Assembly (NCBI GenBank): GCA_963678675.1
Contig: OY783201.1
Location: forward strand, 19,399,769-19,463,768
Source of the DNA: Xiphydria camelus
Lineage: Eukaryota > Arthropoda > Insecta > Hymenoptera > Xiphydriidae
Length of the DNA: 64,000 bases
Direction of reading: 5' to 3'
The translations under genes were made by a program, and so were the position numbers. Positions 21,023-32,326 of this stretch are shown here, one piece after another. The first letter of the stretch is position 1. Every line of letters begins with the position of its first letter. The notes beneath the pieces were generated by a model, which saw nothing but the letters and a program-made list of their open reading frames with translations, was not told the DNA's origin and ran no database searches.

Positions 21023-22374
21023 CTATTGCTGGGCTAAATAAATTTCCAATTCAGGGGGGTCAACATTAAAATAATGCCCAGTATTGCTTCCATATAAGCA
21101 AGTATGGCAGTTTGTTAACAGGACCGCAACTTTATACATACTGCTTATCTTGCAGCAACAACTTCTGATTCTTTCTGAAATCTAAAAATGCAAATATTTG
21201 GATTATTTTCCCAAATCCCCATTCTACAGTGACTCTCATACTTCTCATTAAATTGTTAAACATTTGCCTGTTTGGGTTTTGGTTGATTTGATGCCGAGAG
21301 TATGGCCTAATTAATAAATTCATGAGGCCATATCCCTCATCCCCATACAGTACAAATTCCTGATCAGGGAAAACAACATGTTGCTGCAATTGTTCGAGCA
21401 ACCCTGACTCGCGGAGAATCGCAGCATCATGTCGCCTTCCTTGATATGCCCCCTTCAGATTAATGATAAAGCCATCAGGTGTGCACACACTCTGGTATTT
21501 TAAGCAGTGCATTTTTTTGTGGCCGCTGTAATATGCCTCCTGGTTCTCAGAGGGCCTACAAATCGCTCTTGCTGTCCCATCAATGAAGGCCCAGCAGTTT
21601 TGCAGGGGACATCCTTTTATGTTAATTGCCTAATAATGAAATTGAAACAAGATAAACTATAGAATTTGCACTGGCTTCTAAAATTTGTTACTTTAAAAAA
21701 AAAAGCAGAATTGCCTTGTAAAAAGAAACTTACTTGAGCATATTGGTCAACTTTATTCCGATGAAAAAAATTGTTATTTTCTAGGCTTTCCAGTTTTTCT
21801 CCAAAATTTTCATCAACAATATCTAACGTTACTTTAGCAACTTGAGATAAGACCGAGCTTGAATATCCAAATATATGCTCTAAATCAATCAGTCTATTTG
21901 GATATGCTAATCTACGAAGCAGGATATAGAGTGCTGTAGTAGCTGTAAAACATAAAAAAACATTTCATACCATATCCTTACAGTTCTTGTTTTTATTAAA
22001 CTTTCCTTAAAAACAATGACATTTTATTATTTTATTAAACGTAATTGTGGAGGCTTCTACTACTATCTTACTAAAACCCTCCTAAGAAATGGATCAATAG
22101 GACTGTATATACCTGTTAAGGAAACTCGATTTACAACAATCGGGTCAGGAATTTGTAGAGCCCTGGCTAGCCTCGGTATATCCCTTCTTCTAAACCTAAA
22201 CATGGCAAGGCTGAGGCTATCGTTATAAAAGGCAAGATCAAAATTTCCATAGAGAGCTGCCCGGTTTCCCAGGAGGTCCCCATCGTGTAAAATATGCCTC
22301 ATCACTAGATCGTCCAAATCATCGTCATCTTCATCAGCCTCATCAATTAGGATGGGGTGAAGTATATCGTCCAT
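21023..22374 (-). pseudogene. HARBI1-like transposase 2, three exons, one frameshift
   Basis: Exons on the minus strand are 22,374-22,113, 21,942-21,734 and 21,629-21,023, with GT-AG borders and consistent phases. The start MDDILHPILIDEADEDDDDL is acidic. The DDE core shows CWAFIDGTARAI, GAYQGRRHDAAIL, LYGDEGYGLMNLLIRPY and RVTVEWGFGKI, covering Asp, Asp and Glu. A one-base frameshift near 21,150 separates this from a conserved tail (MYKVAVLLTNCHTCLYG), so the gene is recently broken or misread. Its exon 1 and upstream flank are duplicated, inverted, at 26.4-26.8 kb. A Sola-like element is inserted at AATT directly upstream of the ATG. Confidence 0.8.
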
Positions 22375-22378
22375 AATT

Positions 22379-25104
22379 GAAGCATTGGGTGCAACAAGGG
22401 CGTTAGGCTTATAACGCCCTTTTTAATATTATTACATGGAAAGGACCGTAGATCCATCTACTTTAAGGTAGCAGAACCATTGTTGGATCTGTTGCATCTA
22501 GATGGAGCTACGCGCTTAGTCTTGAGCATGAGTCGTACGCCCTTGTTGCACCCACCGCGCAAACGTCACTTGGAAGTGCATTATTACCTGTCTGTCACAA
22601 GACCTATCAGTTTTAACAATTTTTAACGAAAAACATGTCAACTGCGAGTAGTTCGAGTGATTGTAGTGTTGAAGAATTAGAAGATGAATACATTCCGCCT
22701 AAAAAACAAGGAAAAAAGAAAGAGAAGAAGCCTGAAAATTGGAAAAGAAACATTCGGAAGAGAAAAAGGGCTTGTGGTGAAGCTTATAAGTCAGTGCGTG
22801 GTAAAAATGTCGATAGCAAGTGTTTTAAACATATAAAGCAATGCTGTGTAAAAAAATGTGCCCATAATATTACAAGGAATGATCAAAGTGAGGTATTCTC
22901 TTCATTTTGGAGGATCGGTGATAAACTACAACAAGATACATTTTTACTGGCTTGTTTGGAAAAAATTGCCAAAGTTCAAGAGAATGTGGCTGCTAAACTT
23001 AAACGAGACAATCAGTGGAATTACTACTTAACAATACAAGGGATGAAGGTTTCAGTATGTAGAAAATTCCTTTTGACTTTAATACAAATATCAGAGAAAC
23101 GTCTAAGAAGAATTCAGCATTTCAAAGTAACAGGTAACAAACACGTGTATTTGGTACTATTAATATACAGGGAGTGGTATTTAAAGTGTGACAGCTTGTA
23201 TTTCGATAAAATTTTCATTTGAGAAAACACAAATAAGTAAAAGCTCTTCTTTGTTGATAATTTGAAGTACAAGTGCAAGTTATTTTTTTAATACAAACGT
23301 ACCCTTTTCTATAATAATAATCTTAATGTTCAGCTGTCAAGAGTTATGTTCTAAATTAATTATTTTGGGTTTCTTTGCAGGAGAACCAGTAAGCGATAAA
23401 AGAGGAAAACACGACAATCGTCCTAGAAAAATTACTGAAAATATTCACAAGCTGATAAAACAACACTGGGCTATGTATCCAAATAAAGGAGTGCACTACG
23501 GACGAACTACTGAGAGAAAATATTTCGAAAATCCCGACTTAAATATTAAAAAACTTTACATTCACTTTAAGCAGTATTACTTGGAGCAGACAAATACTAT
23601 TTTAAAAATGACTTACAATACATACCACAGATATTTTCGCGAAAATAGCATATATTCTTTTCGACAACCTAGAACTGACGTTTGCGACTATTGCACAAGA
23701 TGCAAAATTTTATTAGAAGCTAATGCCGAAGATACGTGCAAAACACAGTATTGCTTGCATTTGAAAAAGGTAGAAGCTTATAATAAGTTAAAGAAAGCGT
23801 ACCTCGAAACTGTTAAAGATAATGCCAGCAGTGATACACTTATTGTGGAGTTTGACTATGCACAGAATTTGGCTCTACCGAAATTGAATATAACTTCACA
23901 GTTCTACAAGAGATTGCTCTGGGTGTATAACTTTAACGTTCATTGTCACAATGATGGGTCAAGTTCCTTTTATTGTTTTTTAGAAGGGGATTCAAAAAAA
24001 GGGCCTAATACGGTATGTTCTTTTATATACCACTTTATCAGCGAAAAGCTAACGGATTTTCCTGAGCTAAAAAAAATAATATTTTTCTCCGACGCCTGTG
24101 GAGGGCAAAATAAAAACATTACAATAGTTATGTTTTCCACATGGTTAGCGAAAAGTTTGAACGTAACCATCGAGCACATATTTCCAGTCCGCGGCCACTC
24201 TTATAATCAGTGCGATAGAAACATAGCACGTTACAGTGTTCATTTAAAATCGCTAGAAACCATCGAAACAACCGAGCAATATTTAAATATCATTTCTTCA
24301 GCCCGGACAAACCCGAGTCCATTTAATGTGCATATGGCAAATTACCTAATTCAGGACTGGAACAAAGGATTGAAGTGTTTTTTCTCAAAAAATCCCATTT
24401 GCAAAAATGACCGTTTTGCTATTCAGCAATACGTACGAATTAGGTATAAACCTACTGGCATATTAACACCTTCGAGATTTTATACTACATGTGGTAGGAA
24501 CTTTATTTTTAAGAAAAACAATGCCCCACAAAATAAGCAACACTTAGCCCTTCAACCGGTGGATCGTCCTGGTATTAAAGATGTCAAAAAGAAAGATGTG
24601 CTATCTCTACTCCCCTTCCTGAAACCTCAGAATGCCGCGTGGTTAAAAAACGTGATATCCTTCGAAGGTGAACTAAAAACTAGACCTGGATCATCTCGTA
24701 AGCCTACCTTAGCAGAAATGGAGGAGGGCGTGTGTTCCGATTATTCTAATGAATCTAGCGAATGGGAGCAGTATTAAAATAATTATGTAATCAATAAATT
24801 TACAAAGAAACAATAGTTTTTTTTTCATATTACCTTAATACAACTATTACAGCTTGCTACTTACAGTTGGGTGCAACAAGGGCGGATGGTACTTTTATTA
24901 AAAACAATTATTAAGGGCAGGTATACTCGAATTTAAACAAAAGTAAAAGTAGAAAACAATAATATAATATTGTTAAATATACCAAACAGAGAAAATAGCG
25001 CAATAGTATTTCTACTTTGTAAATCACAAATGTTTCAACATTTCAAACTTGAATATCTCAGATCAGCGTTTTTCACCTAACGCCCTTGTTGCACCCAATG
25101 CTTC
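22379..25104 (+). mobile_element. Sola-like DNA transposon 3, complete, 2,726 bp
   Basis: AATT lies at 22,375-22,378 and 25,105-25,108. The terminal inverted repeat begins GAAGCATTGGGTGCAACAAG and is perfect over at least 32 bp. The boundary is confirmed by an empty site: the sequence formed by joining the two flanks across one AATT (TGTACATAATTATGGACG) is present at about 26,452-26,469 in the inverted copy of the region. One two-exon gene with an open 631-codon frame is inside. Identical ends and the open gene point to recent activity. Confidence 0.92.
22635..24777 (+). CDS. Sola-like transposase 3, 631 aa, two exons
   Basis: Exon 1 is 22,635-23,133 and exon 2 is 23,381-24,777, joined in phase 1 (ACAG|GTAACA donor, TTTGCAG acceptor). 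The N-terminus is Ser/acidic, then Lys-rich (KKQGKKKEKKPENWKRNIRK), then a Cys cluster (KCFKHIKQCCVKKC). Exon 2 starts GEPVSDKRGKHDNRPRK and carries RQPRTDVCDYCTRCK (CxxC), LIVEFDYAQNLALPKL (likely first catalytic Asp), FFSDACGGQNKNITIVMF (likely second) and FPVRGHSYNQCDRNIARY. Block order matches the 601-aa protein at 12.7-14.6 kb, but the sequences are clearly diverged, so the two are different families. The acidic C-terminus ends NESSEWEQY. Catalytic assignments are by pattern only. Confidence 0.88.
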
Positions 25105-25108
25105 AATT

Positions 25109-26457
25109 ATGTACAATAATTAGGGTAAACCACCCAGTTATTGGACACCTTGAGAGAACGGAGTTAACGAGAGAGGAGATCTTAGGTGATGGGGCGTCAA
25201 GCAAGAAGATATGGTGGCTAAGAACGATAGACCAAAGGAAGAAGGAGAAGGAGAAAGAGAAAACGCGCACAAAATGCATGATACAGAGGAATGATAACGG
25301 TTTACGTAAAGAGAAGTATGCATGGAAAGAATTGTGGAATGCTGGTATGGGAGGAACACTGTAGGGAATATCGATACCTTACTTTTTGAAAACCAAGTAA
25401 GTGCAACTTTTCACAAAAATGCCATTTATAGCTTACTGCGTTAAGGTTTAAAATCTGAACACAGTAAGCTATAAATGGCATTTTTGTCAAAAATTGCACT
25501 TACGAGGTTTTCAAAGTAAGGTATCGATATGTTTGTCACCTGCCAAGTCCTTTTCTAGGCCAGTGGGCCGAAATAAACTATCTACCTATCTATCTATCTA
25601 TTCGACACCTTGCAGTTATTAGACAGTCTAATTTAAATGAATAAAAACAAGATTTCTAGTTCTTACTTAAATAAATATTATCAATAAAAAAATAAGAACA
25701 CTGTCCAATAACTAAGTTCTTTGACAGTTTTTTTGAGGTTATTGCTTTCGGTTTCGTATACGTATGGGTAGATCGATACTTGCTTAAACGGTTATTTTGC
25801 GGCCAACGTAAGTCGATACGTTTACGGATACGGATAGGGATACGGAGAAGTGTCTAATAGACACTTTTAGCAAATCCTAAAATTTTCTCCGTATCCCTAT
25901 CCGTATCCGTAAACTTATCGACTTACGTTGGCCGCAAAATAACCGTTTAAGCAAGCATCGATCTACCCATACGTATACGAAACCGAAAGCAATAACCTCA
26001 AAAAAACTGTCAAAGAACTTAGTTATTGGACAGTGTTCTTATTTTTTTATTGATAATATTTATTTAAGTAAGAGCTAAAAATCTTGTTTTTATTCATTTA
26101 AATTAGACTGTCTAATAACTGCAAGGTGTCCAATAGATAGGTAGATAGTTTATTTCGGCCCACTGGCCTAGAAAAGGACTTGGCGAGTAACAAACATATT
26201 CCCTACAGTGTTCCTCCCATACCAGCATTCCACAATTCTTCCCATGCATACTTCTCTTTACGTAAACCGTTATCATTCCTCTGTATCATGTATTTTGTGC
26301 GCGTTTTCTCTTTCTCCTTCTCTTTCTTCCTCTGGTTTATCGTTCTTAGCCACGATACCTTCTTGCTTGACGCCCCCTCACTTAAGATCTCCTCTCTCGT
26401 TAACTCCGTTCTCTCAAGGTGACCAATAACTGGGTGGTTTACCCTAATTATTGTACA
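25109..26457. repeat. Palindrome centre, about 1.35 kb, carrying LINE 3' ends
   Basis: From 25,109 (TACAATAATTAGGGTAAACC) and inversely from 26,457, two arms of about 600-750 bp pair and meet near 25,856-25,895, where GTGTCTAATAGACAC forms part of the loop. Each arm carries the 3' end of a LINE: an open frame ending KEKYAWKELWNAGMGG, then CGAAATAAACTATC and a (CTAT)n tail near 25,590. A mirrored copy lies near 26,135. The left arm also carries a 157-bp MITE that the right arm lacks. The flanking HARBI1-like sequences continue the inverted symmetry, so the palindrome really extends to about 27,327. Confidence 0.8.
25371..25527. mobile_element. 157-bp MITE, TCGATACC ends, copy 1
   Basis: TCGATACCTTACTTT and its inverse bound the element, with TA at 25,369-25,370 and 25,528-25,529. 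The matching position in the other palindrome arm near 26,208 (AACATATTCCC) is an empty site with a single TA, which proves the TA duplication. A second copy of the same length lies at 38,166-38,322. Confidence 0.92.
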
Positions 26458-26462
26458 TAATT

Positions 26463-27327
26463 ATGGACGATATACTTCACCCCATCCTAATTGATAAGGC
26501 CGATGAAGATGATGACAATTTGGACGATCTAGTTAAGGGCATATTTTACACGATGGGGACCTCCTGAGTAACTGGGCAGCTCTCTATGGAAATTTTGATC
26601 TTGCCTTTCATAACGATAGCCTCAGCTTTGCCATGTTTAGGCTTAGTAGAAGGGATATACCGAGGCTAGCCACGGCTCTACAAATTCCTGACCCGATTGT
26701 TGTAACTCGAGTTTCCTTAACAAATATATACAGTCCTATTGATCTATTTCTTAGGAGGGTTTTACCCTAGTAGCAGAGGATATCTGTCAGACATCTACAA
26801 GATGTTTATATGTCTAGAAAATGATATCTATATTTGGTATAAATGTGGTCGAAATCTAGATATAGACAGCGCGTAGATGTCTGACAGATATCCTAAGTTG
26901 ACAAGAATCGATATTCTGCGGTAAATATAATAATTTCATAAAATATAAGATTAATAATATTTAAAAAAAGGGATTACAAAGCACTAGAGGGCCTTCTCGT
27001 TTTCTAATAAAATGCTAGCTGCTAATTCGTTTTAAAGTTTTTTATTAAAGAATGAGAAGACTAATATAGAGCTTTATAATTAAGTTTGTTTAATAGTATT
27101 AACTCTTAATTTTAAACAATCATTATATTTACCACAGAATATCGATTCTTGTCAACTTAGGATATCTGTCAGATATCTACGCGCTGTCTATATCTAGATT
27201 TCGACCACATTTATACCAAATATAGATATCATTTTCTAGACATATAGACATCTTGTAGATATCTGACAGATATCCTCTGCTACTAGGGTAGTAAGGTAGT
27301 AGTAGAAGCCTCCACAATTACGTTTAA
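26463..27327 (+). pseudogene. HARBI1-like transposase exon 1, inverted copy with insertion
   Basis: Starting ATGGACGATATACTTCACCC at 26,463, this is a diverged inverted copy of exon 1 of the transposase at 22,374-22,113. A frameshift after the acidic stretch (near 26,540) breaks it. At 26,765 a 524-bp palindromic MITE is inserted, and the copy resumes at 27,291 (GTAAGGTAGTAGTAGAAGCC) until about 27,327. It is the far arm of the large palindrome and preserves the empty site for Sola-like element 3. Confidence 0.85.
26765..27288. mobile_element. Fold-back MITE, CCCTAGTAGCAGAGG ends, 524 bp
   Basis: The ends CCCTAGTAGCAGAGGATATC and inverse are flanked by TA (26,763-26,764 and 27,289-27,290). 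The homologous sequence near 22,063-22,075 lacks the insertion and has one TA. The arms pair for about 200 bp each. From 27,328 to 27,550 I see no gene. Confidence 0.9.
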
Positions 27328-27552
27328 CTCGAAATTGAAGAGCGGCATCGAGGCGCCTTGCGCCTACCTAACATAACGCCCGCCTCGCCGTCGCGACCAA
27401 TGGCGGAAATTAAGAGGATGAACTAATATTTGAATCTTACCGCTATAAAATCTAGTAACTCTCGAAAGTTACCGAGTCTAGTTGCATACGCGACAGGATA
27501 CGTGTTCGGATAGGGATACGACGGTAGGCCCGTAACGATACGGGCAACGTAA

Positions 27553-27698
27553 AGGCCATCACACGTGAAAAAACGTAAGCAGTAACAGTAAGGATTGACC
27601 AATCAGAAAGCCTGTTTAAGCATAATTCCGTAAGAATTATATTTCTGATTGGTCAATCCTTACTGTTACTGCTTACGTTTCTTCACGTGTGATGGCCT
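27553..27698. mobile_element. 146-bp MITE, AGGCCATCACACGTG ends, copy 1
   Basis: TAA flanks both ends (27,550-27,552 and 27,699-27,701). The arms AGGCCATCACACGTGAAAAA onward pair for about 55 bp around an asymmetric loop. A copy of identical length at 51,805-51,950 carries the loop in the opposite orientation, and a truncated arm lies at 36,983. TAA duplications fit Harbinger mobilisation. From 27,702 to 28,419 there is no recognisable gene. Confidence 0.9.
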
Positions 27699-28734
27699 TA
27701 ACGCATCGAGACCACCGCATCTATTCTGCGCATGCGCAGATAGATGCGTATACGGATACGTTTAAAATTTAGGACGTGCTAAAAGTGTCTATTTACTGCT
27801 TCAATGAAGCTGGGATTTATTTAGTTCAGTGTGTTTAGTAGAGTAATGTTCAGCCAAGTATTTGTTAAACTAATTCCTAGAAAAATAAATGTATTGCTTT
27901 GTTGTGTTATGCATCTTAAACTATAACTCTTTCTTGATAATTATGATTTTTATACTATTTTAATAATTGTAAGGCATACGCCAGAAACAAAATATGTAAT
28001 ACAATAATTGTAAAGCGTGAGGCGCATACGCCCTTTGCGGCCTGAGCGGAGTCTTCAAAAAACGGTCTGACACGGAACGTATTAAAATCAGTGATTTATG
28101 TATCATATTTCAGTACCCACAAAACCTATTATTTCTCTTATAAATTCTGAAGAAATAAACAGAACTAAATAAAATGTCATGGTATTACTATTGTTGATTA
28201 CTTGTTTCGTTTTCTTTCTACCCATCACTATCACGCGATCAGTATCAAACGATCACGCGATCGTTTTTTTGATTTTGTTTTGTTGTTCCATTGTCTGTGC
28301 AGATATAGAGATTGTTTAAAAGCATGTTTTTACCTGTCACTGGCGTGACATCTATCTTTCCCCTCGCGACTTCGTCTGCGTGAATCACGAAATAATCTCA
28401 TTACCTATATTTTACCCCTTTAACTCTTTAGGCATGGTGGGATTAAAATGTCCCACCTTTTTGATGTACGTTAATGCATGGTGGGACATTTTTAGACCCA
28501 CCTCGTAATATTGCAATAGCTGCATGCGCATAGGTTTATACTTACAAGGGGAGGGCTCGACTCATGGGACACCGATTTGAACGGCGTTTTGGTTAAACGG
28601 TAGCCAAAAGGGTCACAAATAACCCCCTAAAGCGGTTGCTGCCAATGCGGCTTCGTTTATTTATAAACAGTATTTTAGTTTTCACGCTGCCGGACCGGAC
28701 GATAGTGGTCTGATTTTAAGTGACAGTTTCCACA

Positions 28735-28800
28735 GCGGCGCAGTGGCGCAGTGGTTAAGGGTAAGTCTTACCACGCGGTAGACTCGAGTTCGATTCTTGA
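28735..28800 (+). repeat. tRNA-like sequence in left arm
   Basis: GCGCAGTGGCGCAGTGGTTA resembles a tRNA 5' half with a pol III A box (TGGCGCAGTGG). GAGTTCGATTCTTG, about 40 bases downstream, resembles a B box. The other arm (about 31,787-31,860, minus strand) has the same unit with GGGTTCGGTTCTTG. The acceptor stem does not pair convincingly, so I read it as a tRNA-derived (SINE-like) promoter and not a working tRNA gene. Confidence 0.55.
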
Positions 28801-28855
28801 AAAAAAAAATATTTTCTAGTATTAAATGTTTTTGATTTATTCTTATTTCTATATA

Positions 28856-30799
28856 CCGTATGTCCAATGGCTAGTCGAGCAGGTGCAGCGACCTGAATTT
28901 TCCTGAAACTTGACTTCGGCAGTGTTTTAGTTAAAGGTGGCTTTGGAAGATGGCGCGCATACGAGCGAAACGTTTGAAATATCTAATTTCCCGATAGGTA
29001 AAAGGAGGTAGATAAATGCGGGAGATCGAAGTGTAACCTCAAAATTGTGAATGTTGGAATAATGGTGAGTAATTGTTTGAAACGATAAGACATAATAATT
29101 CGGGTTTTTTTTCGATGTTCAACTAAATAACACGACTGATACCTAATTGCAGAGAGAAGCGACTGGCAGTCGTGGAGGAAGGGACTACCGTCAACGTGAT
29201 CCTCGTCAGAGTGGTCGAGCTCTGCCTCGGCGACGAAAGGTGCAATTAAAATGAAATGAAAGCCTGAGTCAAGGTGAAAATTGGAAGGCGTGGAAAGAAA
29301 ACGCGGCAGAGTCGCCAACAGAAGGAGTGAGTGAAGTGCGAAAGAAAAGTGCAGTGGCGCCGAAAAACGTCGCATGTAGAAGACAGTGACGAACAGCAGC
29401 AGCAGCTGGTCGACACTGCTCAACTCCGCACCAGCTCCTGAATGATATCTCGCCGATCGCGATACGCGGCAGCTCCTGTGGACAACGATTCCAGACACTC
29501 GAGTCGTAGTCGCAGCAAGGACAGCAGCAGCAGCAGCGTCGACGGCAGGGCCACCGTTGGAAAGCGAAGGCAATCCAAGACCGACTCGGATAGCTGTAAG
29601 AGAAAGACACATCGGCGGAAACATAAAATATCGAAGCAAGACTTGCAATGAGAGTGTGGTAAGAGGAAGAAGAAAAATGACAGAGACAAGGCGACGAGAC
29701 GGAGGAGGAAGTCGTCACCACGAAGGGTTCTTGAAACGGTAGCAGTACTAGCACCGTGCGAACAGTTCCAGAGAACAGGCCGTCTACACCCAGTCGTAAA
29801 TCATGCCGAATTCCTGTGACACCCGACAGCGGCATCACGTCAGGAGTGTGAACGGTGGAGAAGAACGGGAGCCTCACTGAAAAAGGAAGAAGCAGTGTTG
29901 GCGGTGGTAGTGACAGCTAAGGAACCCTTCGTGGTGACGACTTCCTCCTCCGTCTCGTCGCCTTGTCTCTGTCATTTTTCTTCTTCCTCTTACCACACTC
30001 TCATTGCAAGTCTTGCTTCGATATTTTATGTTTCCGCCGATGTGTCTTTCTCTTACAGCTATCCGAGTCGGTCTTGGATTGCCTTCGCTTTCCAACGGTG
30101 GCCCTGCCGTCGACGCTGCTGCTGCTGCTGTCCTTGCTGCGACTACGACTCGAGTGTCTGGAATCGTTGTCCACAGGAGCTGCCGCGTATCGCGATCGGC
30201 GAGATATCATTCAGGAGCTGGTGCGGAGTTGAGCAGTGTCGACCAGCTGCTGCTGCTGTTCGTCACTGTCTTCTACATGCGACGTTTTTCGGCGCCACTG
30301 CACTTTTCTTTCGCACTTCACTCACTCCTTCTGTTGGCGACTCTGCCGCGTTTTCTTTCCACGCCTTCCAATTTTCACCTTGACTCAGGCTTTCATTTCA
30401 TTTTAATTGCACCTTTCGTCGCCGAGGCAGAGCTCGACCACTCTGACGAGGATCACGTTGACGGTAGTCCCTTCCTCCACGACTGCCAGTCGCTTCTCTC
30501 TGCAATTAGGTATCAGTCGTGTTATTTAGTTGAACATCGAAAAAAAACCCGAATTATTATGTCTTATAGTTTCAAACAATTACTCACCATTATTCCAGCA
30601 TTCACAATTTTGAGGTTACACTTCGATCTCCCGCATTTATCTACCTCCCGCTTTTACCTATCGGGAAATTAGATATTTCAAACGTTTCGCTCGTATGCGC
30701 GCCATCTTCCAAAGCCACCTTTAACTAAAACACTGCCGAAGTCAAGTTTCAGGAAAATTCAGGTCGCTGCACCTGCTCGACTAGCCATTGGACATACGG
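28856..30799. mobile_element. Fold-back element with captured coding segment, CCGTATGTCC family
   Basis: The ends CCGTATGTCC and inverse are flanked by TA (28,854-28,855 and 30,800-30,801). The arms of about 870 bp pair nearly perfectly (28,856 to about 29,731, and about 29,920 to 30,799), with a spacer of about 190 bp. Near 29,141 TACCTAATTGCAG looks like a splice acceptor. It is followed by sequence that on the plus strand encodes a Ser/Arg- and Lys-rich stretch (SRHSSRSRSKDSSSSSVDG at about 29,490, then KRRQSKTDSDSCKRKTHRRK). The mirrored open frames on both strands are duplicates of this segment. It looks like an exon of an unrelated, perhaps SR-type, gene caught in the element. Confidence 0.75.
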
Positions 30800-31009
30800 T
30801 ATATATAATATATAATTTAATTATCGAAGGAAAAACGTGTTTTTTACATTCAATTATAATTTATTATTTATACTTATACTAATTATACAAAAATATTTAA
30901 TCGCTTTTGTCGGTTTCTGACTCGGATGAAGACTCTGATGCGCTATATTTACAATTTCTTTGGGTGATACTTATCGTCAAGTTAAAAATCTCATCAAAAG
31001 GCTGCAGAA

Positions 31010-31383
31010 TGTGCCTGATTTGTTAAAAGACCTAACGGGAAATTTCCTCTCGCGAAGATGCTATAAAGATACACTCAATTGTTCATCACCAATTAAGTGC
31101 TCCTATTTTTTCTGATACGATTAGATATGCTTGGTTTGCGTCAAAACTTACGGATGAACGGCCGTTATTTGTTAATGTTAATGAGGTTTGTTTCCCCTTG
31201 ACTCTTACAAAAAAGAAATGTGAATGTTCAAATGTGTCTTCTATTAAATGTTCTTGGTGCGAAGAACATGTTTGCTTTGCATGTTTTTATGATAAATATC
31301 ACCCAAAAAATTGTAAACATAGCGCATCAGTCTTCATCCGAGTCAGAGACCGACTAAGGGCCGATATTACAATGTCAGTTTAA
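31010..31383 (+). pseudogene. piggyBac-like Cys-rich C-terminus remnant
   Basis: The frame reads KLTDERPLFVNVNEVCFPL, then a cysteine pattern in KKCECSNVSSIKCSWCEEH followed by VCFACFYDKYHPKNCKHS. The spacing CxxC, then C-F-x-x-C-F-x-x-Y-H, resembles the zinc-binding C-terminal domain of piggyBac transposases that recognises the element end. The frame then runs into a MITE at 31,358. The catalytic core is not found. Confidence 0.55.
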
Positions 31384-31497
31384 ACCGAAGGTTACAGGTT
31401 ACCACTGTTTTTGGTATATGTTCGTGTGACACGAAATATACTAAAACCAGCGGTAACCTGTAACCTTCGGTTTAACCTGACATTGTAATATCGACCC
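31358..31497. mobile_element. 140-bp MITE, GGGCCGATATTAC ends
   Basis: GGGCCGATATTACAATGTCA and its inverse are flanked by TAA (31,355-31,357 and 31,498-31,500). The other arm of the surrounding palindrome (near 30,905) lacks it, with AAA at the site. It is a Harbinger-type MITE. Confidence 0.85.
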
Positions 31498-32326
31498 TAA
31501 AGCGATTAAATATTTTTGTATAATTAGTATAAGTATAAACATTAAATTATAATTGAATGTAAAAAACACGTTTGTCCTTCGATAATTAAATTATATATTA
31601 TATATATATAGAAATAAGAATAAATCAAAAACATTTAATACTAGAAAATATTTTTCGTTTGAATGATTTTTCCCATTTTCATTTCCTCTTTAAAATTAAT
31701 TTTTTCAGCACATTTTTTTATATCTGCAATAGAAATTACTATATATTTCACAATATAGAAATAAATAAAACGAAAAAAAAAACTGCCCGCAGCAAGAACC
31801 GAACCCGAGTCCACCGCGTGGTAAGACTTACCCTTAACTACTGCTCCACCCAGCCGCTATGGAAACTGTCATTTAAAATCAGACCACTATCGTCCCGTCC
31901 GGCAGCGTAAAAATTAAAATACTGTTTATAAATAAACGAAGCCGCATTGGCAGCAACCGCTTTAGGGGGTTGTTTGTGACCTTTTTGGCTACCGTTTAAC
32001 CAAAACGCCGTTCAAATCAGTGTCCCATGGGTCGAGCGCTCCCCTTGTTAATCTTAGTTACGAAAAGCAGTTGGTAATACCATCAACCAATGTTATAAAT
32101 GTGTTCCTTTGTGTTGGCAAGTTTCAACATGTCACTACAGATTCATCAATTGTTACAAACGGAAGTTTTGTTTGCGACAATCTTTTTTCCCGGTTTTATA
32201 TTTAAAAAATTATGTAATTTCTTTGTTAATCAAAATATACCAATTTTGTTTAATTTAAAACGCAATAGAATTTCTGTGCAACATGGGTCAAATTATTCTC
32301 TGAAATCCTGTGCCTCAAAGGGTTAA

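Larger units (their letters stand above)
28424..32322. mobile_element. piggyBac-type element with long inverted arms, 3.9 kb
   Basis: TTAA lies at 28,420-28,423 and 32,323-32,326. The ends CTCTTTAGGCATGG and (inverse of right) CCCTTTGAGGCACAGG are similar. Long inverted segments lie inside: 28,563-28,850 pairs with about 31,605-32,040, and 30,803-30,985 with about 31,330-31,600. Between the arms, 31,000-31,330 encodes a piggyBac-like Cys-rich C-terminus. Two MITEs (28,856-30,799 and 31,358-31,497) have inserted into single arms. The assignment rests on the TTAA pair, the ends and the Cys-rich remnant. Confidence 0.6.

Noticed and set aside
28983..30672. Several 90-220 codon open frames on both strands around 29-30.7 kb
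   Set aside because: They are mirror copies of each other in a palindrome and most overlap in different frames. Only the Ser/Arg-rich reading looks like real, captured coding sequence.
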